Assembly (NCBI RefSeq): GCF_029227915.1
Contig: NC_079884.1
Coordinates: forward strand, 30,630,001-30,694,000
Source: Hydractinia symbiolongicarpus
Lineage: Eukaryota > Cnidaria > Hydrozoa > Anthoathecata > Hydractiniidae
Direction of reading: 5' to 3'
DNA: 64,000 bases
Shown here: positions 12,958 through 25,602 of the stretch, piece by piece
How positions within the stretch are numbered: position 1 is the first letter of the stretch
Layout of the letters: each line of letters opens with the position of its first letter
The notes under the pieces: model-generated
What the model saw: only the letters and a program-made list of their open reading frames with translations
What the model was told of the DNA's origin: nothing
The model's database searches: none
Position numbers and translations under genes: made by a program

Positions 12958-14189
12958 CTCATTTCCTGAACGATTTCTTAAATTATTTTTTCACCACTAA
13001 AACCCATGAGACTTGTAGTTTTTAAAAATGTTTTCATTTTTGATGAGACGCTGAATAAAGGAAGTTTAATCGCCGGTAAACGAAAACCCGCGATTTCCCG
13101 TAAATCCCGGACTCAGCCCGTATAGCCCAAAGTATACAAAGAAAGTACCCAGGGAGTAAACTCATTTCCCGAACGATTTTTTAAATGATTTTTTCACCAC
13201 TAAAACGTATGAGACTTGTAGTTTTCAGAAATGTTTTCATTTTTGATGAGACGCTTAATGAATGTGGTTTAATCGCCATCAAACGAAAACCCGCGATTTT
13301 CCGTAAATCCCGGGCTTGGCCCGTATAGTCGAATGTATACAAAGAAAGTACCCTGTGAGTAAACTCATTTCCAAAACGATTTTTTAAATTATCTTTTCAC
13401 CACTAAAACGCATGAGACTTGTAGTTTTTAAAAATGTTTTCATTTTTGATGAGACGCTTAATGAATGTGGTTTAATCGACAGCAAACGAAAACCCGCCAT
13501 TTCCCGTAAACCCCGGACTCGGCCCGTATAGTCAAAAGTATACAAAGAAAGTACCCAGGGAGTAAACTCATTTCCCGAACGATTTTTTGAATTATTATTT
13601 CACCACTAAAGCCCATGAGACTTGTAGTTTTTAAAAATATTTTCATTTTTGATGAGACGCTGAATAAAGGAAGTTGAATCGCCGGTAAACGAAAACCCGC
13701 GATTTCCCGTAAATCCCGGACTCAGCCCGTATAGTCAAAAGTATGCAAAGAAAGTAGCCAGGGAGTTATCTCATTTCCCGAACAATTTTTTAAATTATTT
13801 TTTCACCACTAAAACGTATGAGACTTGTAGTTTTCAGAATTGTTTTCATTTTTGATGAGACATTTAATGAAAGTGGTTTAATCGCCGGCAAACGAAAACC
13901 CGCGATTTCCCGTAAATCCCGGGCTTGGCTCGTATAGTCGAATGTATAGAAAGAAAGTACCCAGGGAGTAAACTCATTTCCCGAACGATTTTTTAAATTA
14001 TTTTTTCACCACTAAAATGCATGAGACTTGTAGTTTTCAAAAATGTTTACATTTTTGATGAGACGCTTAATGAAAGGGGTTTAATCGCCGGCAAACGAAA
14101 ACCCGCGATTTCCCGTAAATCCCGGACTCGGCCCGTATAGCCAAGAGTATCCAAAGAAAGTACCCAGGGAGTAAACTCATTTCCCGAAC

Positions 14190-15001
14190 GATTTTTTAAA
14201 TTATTTTTTCACCACTAAAACGCATGAGACTTGTAGTTTTCAAAAATGTTTTCATTTTTGATGAGACGCTTAATGAAAGGGGTTTAATCGCCGGCAAACG
14301 AAAACCCGCGATTTCCCGTAAATCCCGGACTCGGCCCGTATAGTCAAGAGTATCCAAAGAAAGTACCCAGGAAGTAAACTCATTTCCCGAACGATTTTTG
14401 AAATTATTTTTTCACCACTAAAACGTATGAGACTTGTAGTTTTCAGAAATGTTTTCATTTTTGATGAGACGCTTAATGAATGTGGTTTAATCGCCGGCAA
14501 ACGAAAACCCGCGATTTTCCGTAAATCCCGGGCTTGGCCCGTACAGTCAAATGTATACAAAGAAAGTACCCTGTGAGTAAACTCATTTCCAAAACGATTT
14601 TTTCAATTATCTTTTCACCACTAAAACGCATGAGACTTGTAGTTTTTAAAAATGTTTTCATTTTTGATGAGACGCTGAATAAAAGAAGTTTAATCGACGG
14701 CAAACGAAAACCCGCCATTTCCCGTAAACCCCGGACTCAGCCCGTATAGTCAAAAGTATACAAAGAAAGTACCCAGGGAGTAAACTCATTTCCCGAACGA
14801 TTTTTTAAATTATTATTTCACCACTAAAACCCATGAGACTTGTAGTTTTTAAAAATGTTTTCATTTTTGATGAGACGCTGAATAAAGGAAGTTTAATCGC
14901 CGGTAAACGAAAACCTGCGATTTCCCGTAAATCCCGGACTCAGCCCGTATAGCCAAAAGTATACAAAGAAAGTACCCAGGGAGTAAACTTATTTCCCGAA
15001 C
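14190..15001. repeat. 812-bp tetramer inside L1, copy 1
   Basis: Four monomers that recur 812 bases later. Shared markers are ggactcggcccg with tatccaaag, gatttttgaaatt, the altered gtacagtcaaatg, ttttttcaattatc and aaaacctgcg. Edges are approximate. The L2 block has only one such tetramer. Confidence 0.9.
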
Positions 15002-15813
15002 GATTTTTTAAATTATTTTTTCACCACTAAAACGCATGAGACTTGTAGTTTTCAAAAATGTTTTCATTTTTGATGAGACGCTTAATGAAAGGGGTTTAAT
15101 CGCCGGCAAACGAAAACCCGCGATTTCCCGTAAATCCCGGACTCGGCCCGTATAGTCAAGAGTATCCAAAGAAAGTACCCAGGAAGTAAACTCATTTCCC
15201 GAACGATTTTTGAAATTATTTTTTCACCACTAAAACGTATGAGACTTGTAGTTTTCAGAAATGTTTTCATTTTTGATGAGACGCTTAATGAATGTGGTTT
15301 AATCGCCGGCAAACGAAAACCCGCGATTTTCCGTAAATCCCGGGCTTGGCCCGTACAGTCAAATGTATACAAAGAAAGTACCCTGTGAGTAAACTCATTT
15401 CCAAAACGATTTTTTCAATTATCTTTTCACCACTAAAACGCATGAGACTTGTAGTTTTTAAAAATGTTTTCATTTTTGATGAGACGCTGAATAAAAGAAG
15501 TTTAATCGACGGCAAACGAAAACCCGCCATTTCCCGTAAACCCCGGACTCAGCCCGTATAGTCAAAAGTATACAAAGAAAGTACCCAGGGAGTAAACTCA
15601 TTTCCCGAACGATTTTTTAAATTATTATTTCACCACTAAAACCCATGAGACTTGTAGTTTTTAAAAATGTTTTCATTTTTGATGAGACGCTGAATAAAGG
15701 AAGTTTAATCGCCGGTAAACGAAAACCTGCGATTTCCCGTAAATCCCGGACTCAGCCCGTATAGCCAAAAGTATACAAAGAAAGTACCCAGGGAGTAAAC
15801 TTATTTCCCGAAC
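15002..15813. repeat. 812-bp tetramer inside L1, copy 2
   Basis: Adjacent second copy of the tetramer, apparently near-identical to copy 1. It accounts exactly for the difference between the L1 length (5,864) and the L2 length (5,052). Confidence 0.9.
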
Positions 15814-17016
15814 GATTTTTTAAATTATTTTTTCACCACTAAAACGTATGAGACTTGTAGTTTTCAGAAATGTTTTCATTTTTGATGAGACGCTTAATGA
15901 AAGGGGTTTAATCGCCGGCAAACGAAAACCCGCGATTTCCCGTAAATCCCGGACGCGGCCCGTATAGTCAAGAGTATCCAAATAAAGTATCCAGGAAGTA
16001 AACTCATTTCCCGAACGATTTTTAAAATTATTTTTTCACCACTAAAACGTATGAGACTTGTAGTTTTCAGAAATGTTTTCATTTTTGATGAGACGCTTAA
16101 TGAATGTGGTTTAATCGCCGGCAAACGAAAACCCGCGATTTTCCGTAAATCCCGGGCTTGGCCCGTATAGTCGAATGTATACAAAGAAAGTACCCTGTGA
16201 GTAAACTCATTTCCAAAACGATTTTTTAAATTATCTTTTCACCACTAAAACGCATGAGACTTGTAGTTTGTAAAAATGTTTTCATTTTTGATGAGACGCT
16301 GAATAAAAGAAGTTTAATCGACGGCAAACGAAAACCCGCCATTTCCCGTAAACGCCGGACTCGGCCCGTATAGTCAAAAGTATACAAAGAAAGTACCCAG
16401 GGAGTAAACTCATTTCCCGAACGATTTTTTAAATTATTATTTCACCACTAAAACCCATGAGACTTGTAGTTTTTAAAAATGTTTTCATTTTTGATGAGAC
16501 GCTGAATAAAGGAAGTTTAATCGCTGGTAAACGAAAACCCGCGATTTCCCGTAAATCCCGGACTCAGCCCGTATAGTCAAAAGTATACAAAGAAAGTACC
16601 CAGGGAGTAAACTCATTTCCAAAACGATTTTTTTAATTATCTTTGCACCACTAAAACGCATGAGACTTGCAGTTTTTAAAAATGTTTTCATTTTTGATGA
16701 GACGCTGAATAAAAGACGTTTAATCGACGGCAAACGAAAACCGCCATTTCCCGTAAACCCCGGACTCGGCCCGTATAGTCGAATGTATACAAAGAATGTA
16801 CCCTGTGAGTAAACTCATTTCCAAAACGATTTTTTAAATTATCTTTTCACCACTAAAACGCATGAGACTTGCAGTTTTTAAAAATGTTTTCATTTTTGAT
16901 GAGACGCTGAATAAAAGACGTTTAATCGACGGCAAACGAAAACCCGCCATTTCCCGTAAACCCCGGACTCGGCCCGTATAGCCAAAAGTATACAAAGAAA
17001 GTACCCAGGGAGTAAA

Positions 17017-17208
17017 CTCATTTTCCGAACGATTTTTTAAATTATTATCTCACCACTAAAACCCATGAGACTTGTAGTTTTTAAAAATGTTTTCATTTTT
17101 GATGAGACGCTGAATAAAGGAAGTTTAATCGCCGGTAAACGAAAACCCGCGATTTCCCGTAAATCCCGGACTCAGCCCGTATAGCCAAAAGTATACAAAG
17201 GGAGTAAA
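17017..17208. repeat. 192-bp monomer (11-bp deletion), copy 4 of 6
   Basis: Same deletion and linked variants. The spacing from copy 3 is 21 monomers minus 12 bases; the extra base is the C lost in aaaaccgcc near 16,740. Confidence 0.95.
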
Positions 17209-18629
17209 CTCATTTCCCGAACGATTTCTTAAATTATTTTTTCACCACTAAAACCCATGAGACTTGTAGTTTTTAAAAATGTTTTCATTTTTGATGAGAC
17301 GCTGAATAAAGGAAGTTTAATCGCCGGTAAACGAAAACCCGCGATTTCCCGTAAATCCCGGACTCAGCCCGTATAGCCCAAAGTATACAAAGAAAGTACC
17401 CAGGGAGTAAACTCATTTCCCGAACGATTTTTTAAATGATTTTTTCACCACTAAAACGTATGAGACTTGTAGTTTTCAAAAATGTTTTCATTTTTGATGA
17501 GTCGCTTAATGAATGTGGTTTAATCGCCGGCAAACGAAAACCCGCGATTTTCCGTAAATCCCGGCCTTGGCCCGTATAGTCGAATGTATACAAAGAAAGT
17601 ACCCTGTGAGTAAACTTATTTCCCGAACGATTTTTTAAATTCTTTTTTCACCACTAAAACGTATGAGACTTGTAGTTTTCAGAAATGTTTTCATTTTTGA
17701 TGAGACGCTTAATGAATGTGGTTTAATCGCCGGCAAACGAAAACCCGCGATTTTCCGTAAATCCCGGACTCAGCCCGTATAGTCAAAAGTATACAAAGAA
17801 AGTACCCAGGGAGTTATCTCATTTCCCGAACGATTTTTTAAATTATTTTTTCACCACTAAAACGTATGAGACTTGTACTTTTCAGAATTGTTTTCATTTT
17901 TGATGAGACATTTAATGAAAGTGGTTTAATCGCCGGCAAACGAAAACCCGCGATTTCCCGTAAATCCCGGGCTTGGCTCGTATAGTCGAATGTATACAAA
18001 GAAAGTACCCAGGGAGTAAACTCATTTCCCGAACGATTTTTTGAATTATTATTTCACCACTAAAGCCCATGAGACTTGTAGTTTTTAAAAATGTTTTCAT
18101 TTTTGATGAGACGTTGAATAAAGGAAGTTTAATCGCCGGTAAACGAAAACCCGCGATTTCCCGTAAATCCCGGACTCAGCCCGTATAGTCAAAAGTATAC
18201 AAAGAAAGTACTCAGGGAGTTATCTCATTCCCCGAACGATTTTTTAAAATATTTTTTCACCACTAAAACGCATGAGACTTGTAGTTTTCAAAAATGTTTT
18301 CATTTTTGATGAGACGCTTAATGAAAGGGGTTTAATCGCCGGCAAACGAAAACCCGCGATTCTCCGTAAATCCCGGCCTTGGCCCGTATAGTCGAATGTA
18401 TACAAAGAATGTACCCTGTGAGTAAACTCATTTCCAAAACGATTTTTTAAATTATCTTTTCACCACTAAAACGCATGAGACTTGCAGTTTTTAAAAATGT
18501 TTTCATTTTTGATGAGACGCTGAATAAAAGACGTTTAATCGACGGCAAACGAAAACCCGCCATTTCCCGTAAACCCCGGACTCGGCCCGTATAGCCAAAA
18601 GTATACAAAGAAAGTACCCAGGGAGTAAA

Positions 18630-18821
18630 CTCATTTTCCGAACGATTTTTTAAATTATTATTTCACCACTAAAACCCATGAGACTTGTAGTTTTTAAAAA
18701 TGTTTTCATTTTTGATGAGACGCTGAATAAAGGAAGTTTAATCGCCGGTAAACGAAAACCCGCGATTTCCCGTAAATCCCGGACTCAGCCCGTATAGCCA
18801 AAAGTATACAAAGGGAGTAAA
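18630..18821. repeat. 192-bp monomer (11-bp deletion), copy 5 of 6
   Basis: Same deletion and linked variants, 8 monomers minus 11 bases after copy 4. Together with copy 3 it marks the 5,864-bp offset between blocks L1 and L2. Confidence 0.95.
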
Positions 18822-19785
18822 CTCATTTCCCGAACGATTTCTTAAATTATTTTTTCACCACTAAAACCCATGAGACTTGTAGTTTTTAAAAATGTTTTCA
18901 TTTTTGATGAGACGCTGAATAAAGGAAGTTTAATCGCCGGTAAACGAAAACCCGCGATTTCCCGTAAATCCCGGACTCAGCCCGTATAGCCCAAAGTATA
19001 CAAAGAAAGTACCCAGGGAGTAAACTCATTTCCCGAACGATTTTTTAAATGATTTTTTCACCACTAAAACGTATGAGACTTGTAGTTTTCAGAAATGTTT
19101 TCATTTTTGATGAGACGCTTAATGAATGTGGTTTAATCGCCATCAAACGAAAACCCGCGATTTTCCGTAAATCCCGGGCTTGGCCCGTATAGTCGAATGT
19201 ATACAAAGAAAGTACCCTGTGAGTAAACTCATTTCCAAAACGATTTTTTAAATTATCTTTTCACCACTAAAACGCATGAGACTTGTAGTTTTTAAAAATG
19301 TTTTCATTTTTGATGAGACGCTTAATGAATGTGGTTTAATCGACAGCAAACGAAAACCCGCCATTTCCCGTAAACCCCGGACTCGGCCCGTATAGTCAAA
19401 AGTATACAAAGAAAGTACCCAGGGAGTAAACTCATTTCCCGAACGATTTTTTGAATTATTATTTCACCACTAAAGCCCATGAGACTTGTAGTTTTTAAAA
19501 ATATTTTCATTTTTGATGAGACGCTGAATAAAGGAAGTTGAATCGCCGGTAAACGAAAACCCGCGATTTCCCGTAAATCCCGGACTCAGCCCGTATAGTC
19601 AAAAGTATGCAAAGAAAGTACCCAGGGAGTTATCTCATTTCCCGAACGATTTTTTAAATTATTTTTTCACCACTAAAACGTATGAGACTTGTAGTTTTCA
19701 GAATTGTTTTCATTTTTGATGAGACATTTAATGAAAGTGGTTTAATCGCCGGCAAACGAAAACCCGCGATTTCCCGTAAATCCCG

Positions 19786-19945
19786 GACGCGGCCCGTATA
19801 GTCAAGAGTATCCAAATAAAGTATCCAGGAAGTAAACTCATTTCCCGAACGATTTTTAAAATTATTTTTTCACCACTAAAACGTATGAGACTTGTAGTTT
19901 TCAGAAATGTTTTCATTTTTGATGAGACGCTTAATGAATGTGGTT
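19786..19945. repeat. Length-neutral mosaic patch in L2
   Basis: At this place L1 (13,922-14,081) has gggcttggctcg, tatagaaag, aaatgcatgag and gtttacattt. L2 instead has ggacgcggcccg, tcaagagtatccaaataaag, gtatccaggaag and acgtatgag, which match the monomers at about 15,951-16,110 and 20,998-21,160. The flanks on both sides keep the 5,864-bp register. A one-monomer replacement without change of length is the pattern expected of gene conversion, though a double exchange gives the same result. Confidence 0.75.
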
Positions 19946-22068
19946 TAATCGCCGGCAAACGAAAACCCGCGATTTCCCGTAAATCCCGGACTCGGCCCGT
20001 ATAGCCAAGAGTATCCAAAGAAAGTACCCAGGGAGTAAACTCATTTCCCGAACGATTTTTTAAATTATTTTTTCACCACTAAAACGCATGAGACTTGTAG
20101 TTTTCAAAAATGTTTTCATTTTTGATGAGACGCTTAATGAAAGGGGTTTAATCGCCGGCAAACGAAAACCCGCGATTTCCCGTAAATCCCGGACTCGGCC
20201 CGTATAGTCAAGAGTATCCAAAGAAAGTACCCAGGAAGTAAACTCATTTCCCGAACGATTTTTAAAATTATTTTTTCACCACTAAAACGTATGAGACTTG
20301 TAGTTTTCAGAAATGTTTTCATTTTTGATGAGACGCTTAATGAATGTGGTTTAATCGCCGCCAAACGAAAACCCGCGATTTTCCGTAAATCCCGGGCTTG
20401 GCCCGTACAGTCAAATGTATACAAAGAAAGTACCCTGTGAGTAAACTCATTTCCAAAACGATTTTTTCAATTATCTTTTCACTACTAAAACGCATGAGAC
20501 TTGTAGTTTTTAAAAATGTTTTCATTTTTGATGAGACGCTGAATAAAAGAAGTTTAATCGACGGCAAGCGAAAACCCGCCATTTCCCGTAAACCCCGGAC
20601 TCAGCCCGTATAGTCAAAAGTATACAAAGAAAGTACCCAGGGAGTAAACTCATTTCCCGAACGATTTTTTAAATTATTATTTCACCACTAAAACCCATGA
20701 GACTTGTAGTTTTTAAAAATGTTTTCATTTTTGATGAGACGCTGAATAAAGGAAGTTTAATCGCCGGTAAACGAAAACCTGCGATTTCCCGTAAATCCCG
20801 GACTCAGCCCGTATAGCCAAAAGTATACAAAGAAAGTACCCAGGGAGTAAACTTATTTCCCGAACGATTTTTTAAATTATTTTTTCACCACTAAAACGTA
20901 TGAGACTTGTAGTTTTCAGAAATGTTTTCATTTTTGATGAGACGCTTAATGAAAGGGGTTTAATCGCCGGCAAACGAAAACCCGCGATTTCCCGTAAATC
21001 CCGGACGCGGCCCGTATAGTCAAGAGTATCCAAATAAAGTATCCAGGAAGTAAACTCATTTCCCGAACGATTTTTAAAATTATTTTTTCACCACTAAAAC
21101 GTATGAGACTTGTAGTTTTCAGAAATGTTTTCATTTTTGATGAGACGCTTAATGAATGTGGTTTAATCGCCGGCAAACGAAAACCCGCGATTTTCCGTAA
21201 ATCCCGGGCTTGGCCCGTATAGTCGAATGTATACAAAGAAAGTACCCTGTGAGTAAACTCATTTCCAAAACGATTTTTTAAATTATCTTTTCACCACTAA
21301 AACGCATGAGACTTGTAGTTTGTAAAAATGTTTTCATTTTTGATGAGACGCTGAATAAAAGAAGTTTAATCGACGGCAAACGAAAACCCGCCATTTCCCG
21401 TAAACGCCGGACTCGGCCCGTATAGTCAAAAGTATACAAAGAAAGTACCCAGGGAGTAAACTCATTTCCCGAACGATTTTTTAAATTATTATTTCACCAC
21501 TAAAACCCATGAGACTTGTAGTTTTTAAAAATGTTTTCATTTTTGATGAGACGCTGAATAAAGGAAGTTTAATCGCTGGTAAACGAAAACCCGCGATTTC
21601 CCGTAAATCCCGGACTCAGCCCGTATAGTCAAAAGTATACAAAGAAAGTACCCAGGGAGTAAACTCATTTCCAAAACGATTTTTTTAATTATCTTTGCAC
21701 CACTAAAACGCATGAGACTTGCAGTTTTTAAAAATGTTTTCCTTTTTGATGAGACGCTGAATAAAAGACGTTTAATCGACGGCAAACGAAAACCGCCATT
21801 TCCCGTAAACCCCGGACTCGGCCCGTATAGTCGAATGTATACAAAGAATGTACCCTGTGAGTAAACTCATTTCCAAAACGATTTTTTAAATTATCTTTTC
21901 ACCACTAAAACGCATGAGACTTGCAGTTTTTAAAAAGGTTTTCATTTTTGATGAGACGCTGAATAAAAGACGTTTAATCGACGGCAAACGAAAACCCGCC
22001 ATTTCCCGTAAACCCCGGACTCGGCCCGTATAGCCAAAAGTATACAAAGAAAGTACCCAGGGAGTAAA

Positions 22069-22260
22069 CTCATTTTCCGAACGATTTTTTAAATTATTAT
22101 TTCACCACTAAAACCCATGAGACTTGTAGTTTTTAAAAATGTTTTCATTTTTGATGAGACGCTGAATAAAGGAAGTTTAATCGCCGGTAAACGAAAACCC
22201 GCGATTTCCCGTAAATCCCGGACTCAGCCCGTATAGCCAAAAGTATACAAAGGGAGTAAA
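22069..22260. repeat. 192-bp monomer (11-bp deletion), copy 6 of 6
   Basis: Same deletion and linked variants, 17 monomers minus 12 bases after copy 5. It lies 5,052 bases after copy 4. No 192-bp monomer of this type is seen to the right of this point in the window. Confidence 0.95.
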
Positions 22261-22666
22261 CTCATTTCCCGAACGATTTCTTAAATTATTTTTTCACCAC
22301 TAAAACCCATGAGACTTGTAGTTTTTAAAAATGTTTTCATTTTTGATGAGACGCTGAATAAAGGAAGTTTAATCGCCGGTAAACGAAAACCCGCGATTTC
22401 CCGTAAATCCCGGACTCAGCCCGTATAGCCCAAAGTATACAAAGAAAGTACCCAGGGAGTAAACTCATTTCCCGAACGATTTTTTAAATGATTTTTTCAC
22501 CACTAAAACGTATGAGACTTGTAGTTTTCAAAAATGTTTTCATTTTTGATGAGTCGCTTAATGAATGTGGTTTAATCGCCGGCAAACGAAAACCCGCGAT
22601 TTTCCGTAAATCCCGGGCTTGGCCCGTATAGTCGAATGTATACAAAGAAAGTACCCTGTGAGTAAA

Positions 22667-24290
22667 CTTATTTCCAAAACGATTTTTTAAATTATCTTTT
22701 CACCACTAAAACGCATGAGACTTGTAGTTTTTAAAAATGTTTTCATTTTTGATGAGACGCTTAATGAATGTGGTTTAATCGACAGCAAACGAAAACCCGC
22801 CATTTCCCGTAAACCCCGGACTCGGCCCGTATAGTCAAAAGTAAACAAAGAAAGTACCCAGGGAGTAAACTCATTTCCCGAACGATTTTTTGAATTATTA
22901 TTTCACCACTAAAGCCCATGAGACTTGTAGTTTTTAAAAATATTTTCATTTTTGATGAGACGCTGAATAAAGGAAGTTGAATCGCCGGTAAACGAAAACC
23001 CGCGATTTCCCGTAAATCCCGGACTCAGCCCGTATAGTCAAAAGTATGCAAAGAAAGTACCCAGGGAGTTATCTCATTTCCCGAACGATTTTTTAAATTA
23101 TTTTTTCACCACTAAAACGTATGAGACTTGTAGTTTTCAGAATTGTTTTCATTTTTGATGAGACATTTAATGAAAGTGGTTTAATCGCCGGCAAACGAAA
23201 ACCCGCGATTTCCCGTAAATCCCGGACTTGGCTCGTATAGTCGAATGTATAGAAAGAAAGTACCCAGGGAGTAAACTCATTTCCCGAACGATTTTTTAAA
23301 TTATTTTTTCACCACTAAAATGCATGAGACTTGTAGTTTTCAAAAATGTTTACATTTTTGATGAGACGCTTAATGAAAGGGGTTTAATCGCCGGCAAACG
23401 AAAACCCGCGATTTCCCGTAAATCCCGGACTCGGCCCGTATAGCCAAGAGTATCCAAAGAAAGTACCCAGGGAGTAAACTCATTTCCCGAACTATTTTTT
23501 AAATTATTTTTTCACCACTAAAACGCATGAGACTTGTAGTTTTCAAAAATGTTTTCATTTTTGATGAGACGCTTAATGAAAGGGGTTTAATCGCCGGCAA
23601 ACGAAAACCCGCGATTTCCCGTAAATCCCGGACTCGGCCCGTATAGTCAAGAGTATCCAAAGAAAGTACCCAGGAAGTAAACTCATTTCCCGAACGATTT
23701 TTAAAATTATTTTTTCACCACTAAAACGTATGAGACTTGTAGTTTTCAGAAATGTTTTCATTTTTGATGAGACGCTTAATGAATGTGGTTTAATCGCCGG
23801 CAAACGAAAACCCGCGATTTTCCGTAAATCCCGGGCTTGGCCCGTACAGTCAAATGTATACAAAGAAAGTACCCTGTGAGTAAACTCATTTCCAAAACGA
23901 TTTTTTCAATTATCTTTTCACCACTAAAACGCATGAGACTTGTAGTTTTTAAAAATGTTTTCATTTTTGATGAGACGCTGAATAAAAGAAGTTTAATCGA
24001 CGGCAAACGAAAACCCGCCATTTCCCGTAAACCCCGGACTCAGCCCGTATAGTCAAAAGTATACAAAGAAAGTACCCAGGGAGTAAACTCATTTCCCGAA
24101 CGATTTTTTAAATTATTATTTCACCACTAAAACCCATGAGACTTGTAGTTTTTAAAAATGTTTTCATTTTTGATGAGACGCTGAATAAAGGAAGTTTAAT
24201 CGCCGGTAATCGAAAACCCGCGATTTCCCGTAAATCCCGGACTCAGCCCGTATAGCCAAAAGTATACAAAGAAAGTACCCAGGGAGTAAA
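22667..24290. repeat. Left-domain block L3 (1,624 bp, 8 monomers)
   Basis: It aligns with 19,228 onward at an offset of 3,439 bases, and with 13,364 onward at 9,303 bases. It begins at the hybrid head cttatttccaaaacg and ends just before the next cttattt head at 24,291. In the mosaic-patch position it matches L1, not L2, with tatagaaag and gtttacattt retained. Private changes include gtaaacaaag near 22,842 and gaactatttt near 23,489. Confidence 0.8.
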
Positions 24291-25602
24291 CTTATTTCCC
24301 GAACGATTTTTTAAATTCTTTTTTCACCACTAAAACGTATGAGACTTGTAGTTTTCAGAAATGTTTTCATTTTTGATGAGACGCTTAATGAATGTGGTTT
24401 AATCGCCGGCAAACGAAAACCCGCGATTTTCCGTAAATCCTGGACTCAGCCCGTATAGTCAAAAGTATACAAAGAAAGTACCCAGGGAGTTATCTCATTT
24501 CCCGAACGATTTTTTAAATTATTTTTTCACCACTAAAACGTATGAGACTTGTAGTTTTCAGAATTGTTTTCATTTTTGATGAGACATTTAATGAAAGTGG
24601 TTTAATCGCCGGCAAACGAAAACCCGCGATTTCCCGTAAATCCCGGGCTTGGCTCGTATAGTCGAATGTATACAAAGAAAGTACCCAGGGAGTAAACTCA
24701 TTTCCCGAAGGATTTTTTAAATTATTTTATCACCACTAAAACGCATGAGACTTGTAGTTTTCAAAAATGTTTCCATTTTTGATGAGACGCTTAATGAAAG
24801 GGGTTTAATCGCCGGCAAACGAAAACCCGCGATTTCCCGTAAATCCCGGACGCGGCCCGTATAGTCAAGAGTATCCAAAGAAAGCATCCAGGAAGTAAAC
24901 TCATTTCCCGAACGATTTTTAAAATTATTTTTTCACCACTAAAACGTATGAGACTTGTAGTTTTCAGAAATGTTTTCATTTTTGATGAGACGCTTAATGA
25001 ATGTGGTTTAATCGCCGGCAAACGAAAACCCGCGATTTTCCGTAAATCCCGGGCTTGGCCCGTATAGTCGAATGTATACAAAGAAAGTACCCTGTGAGTA
25101 AACTCATTTCCAAAACGATTTTTTAAATTATCTTTTCACCACTAAAACGCATGAGACTTGTAGTTTGTAAAAATGTTTTCATTTTTGATGAGACGCTGAA
25201 TAAAAGAAGTTTAATCGACGGCAAACGAAAACCCGCCATTTCCCGTAAACGCCGGACTCGGCCCGTATAGTCAAAAGTATACAAAGAAAGTACCCAGGGA
25301 GTAAACTCATTTCCCGAACGATTTTTTAAATTATTATTTCACCACTAAAACCCATGAGACTTGTAGTTTTTAAAAATGTTTTCATTTTTGATGAGACGCT
25401 GAATAAAGGAAGTTTAATCGCTGGTAAACCAAAACCCGCGATTTCCCGTAAATCTCGGACTCAGCCCGTATAGTCAAAAGTATACAAAGAAAGTACCCAG
25501 GGAGTAAACTCATTTCCAAAACGATTTCTTAAATTATCTTTGCACCACTAAAACGCATGAGACTTGCAGTTTTTAAAAATGTTTTCATTTTTGATGAGAC
25601 GC
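24291..25602. repeat. Left-domain block L4, recombined
   Basis: It opens with the block-start head cttatttcccg and ttaaattctttttt, as at 11,751 and 17,615. After about 24,710 it jumps to sequence matching 15,894-16,700 (ggacgcggcccg, gtttgtaaaaatg, atctttgcacc). About 18 monomers of the L1 order are therefore absent. Private changes are gaaggatt near 24,708, attttatcacc and gcatccagg. Confidence 0.75.

Larger units (their letters stand above)
11751..17614. repeat. Left-domain block L1 (5,864 bp, 29 monomers)
   Basis: L1 starts with the unusual head cttatttcccg followed by ttaaattctttttt, and the same pair of variants restarts at 17,615, exactly 5,864 bases later. The length equals 29 x 203 minus 23, accounted for by two 192-bp monomers and one single-base deletion near 16,740. 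It contains an internal tandem 812-bp duplication at about 14.2-15.8 kb. The order of variants is repeated in L2. Confidence 0.88.
17615..22666. repeat. Left-domain block L2 (5,052 bp)
   Basis: This is the tandem copy of L1. The offset is 5,864 from 17,615 to about 20,900 and 5,052 from about 20,946 to 22,666; the step is 812 bases, one tetramer. The block ends where the next cttattt head appears near 22,667, which is joined to ccaaaacg instead of cccgaacg. One monomer-sized patch at about 19.79-19.95 kb does not match L1. Confidence 0.88.
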
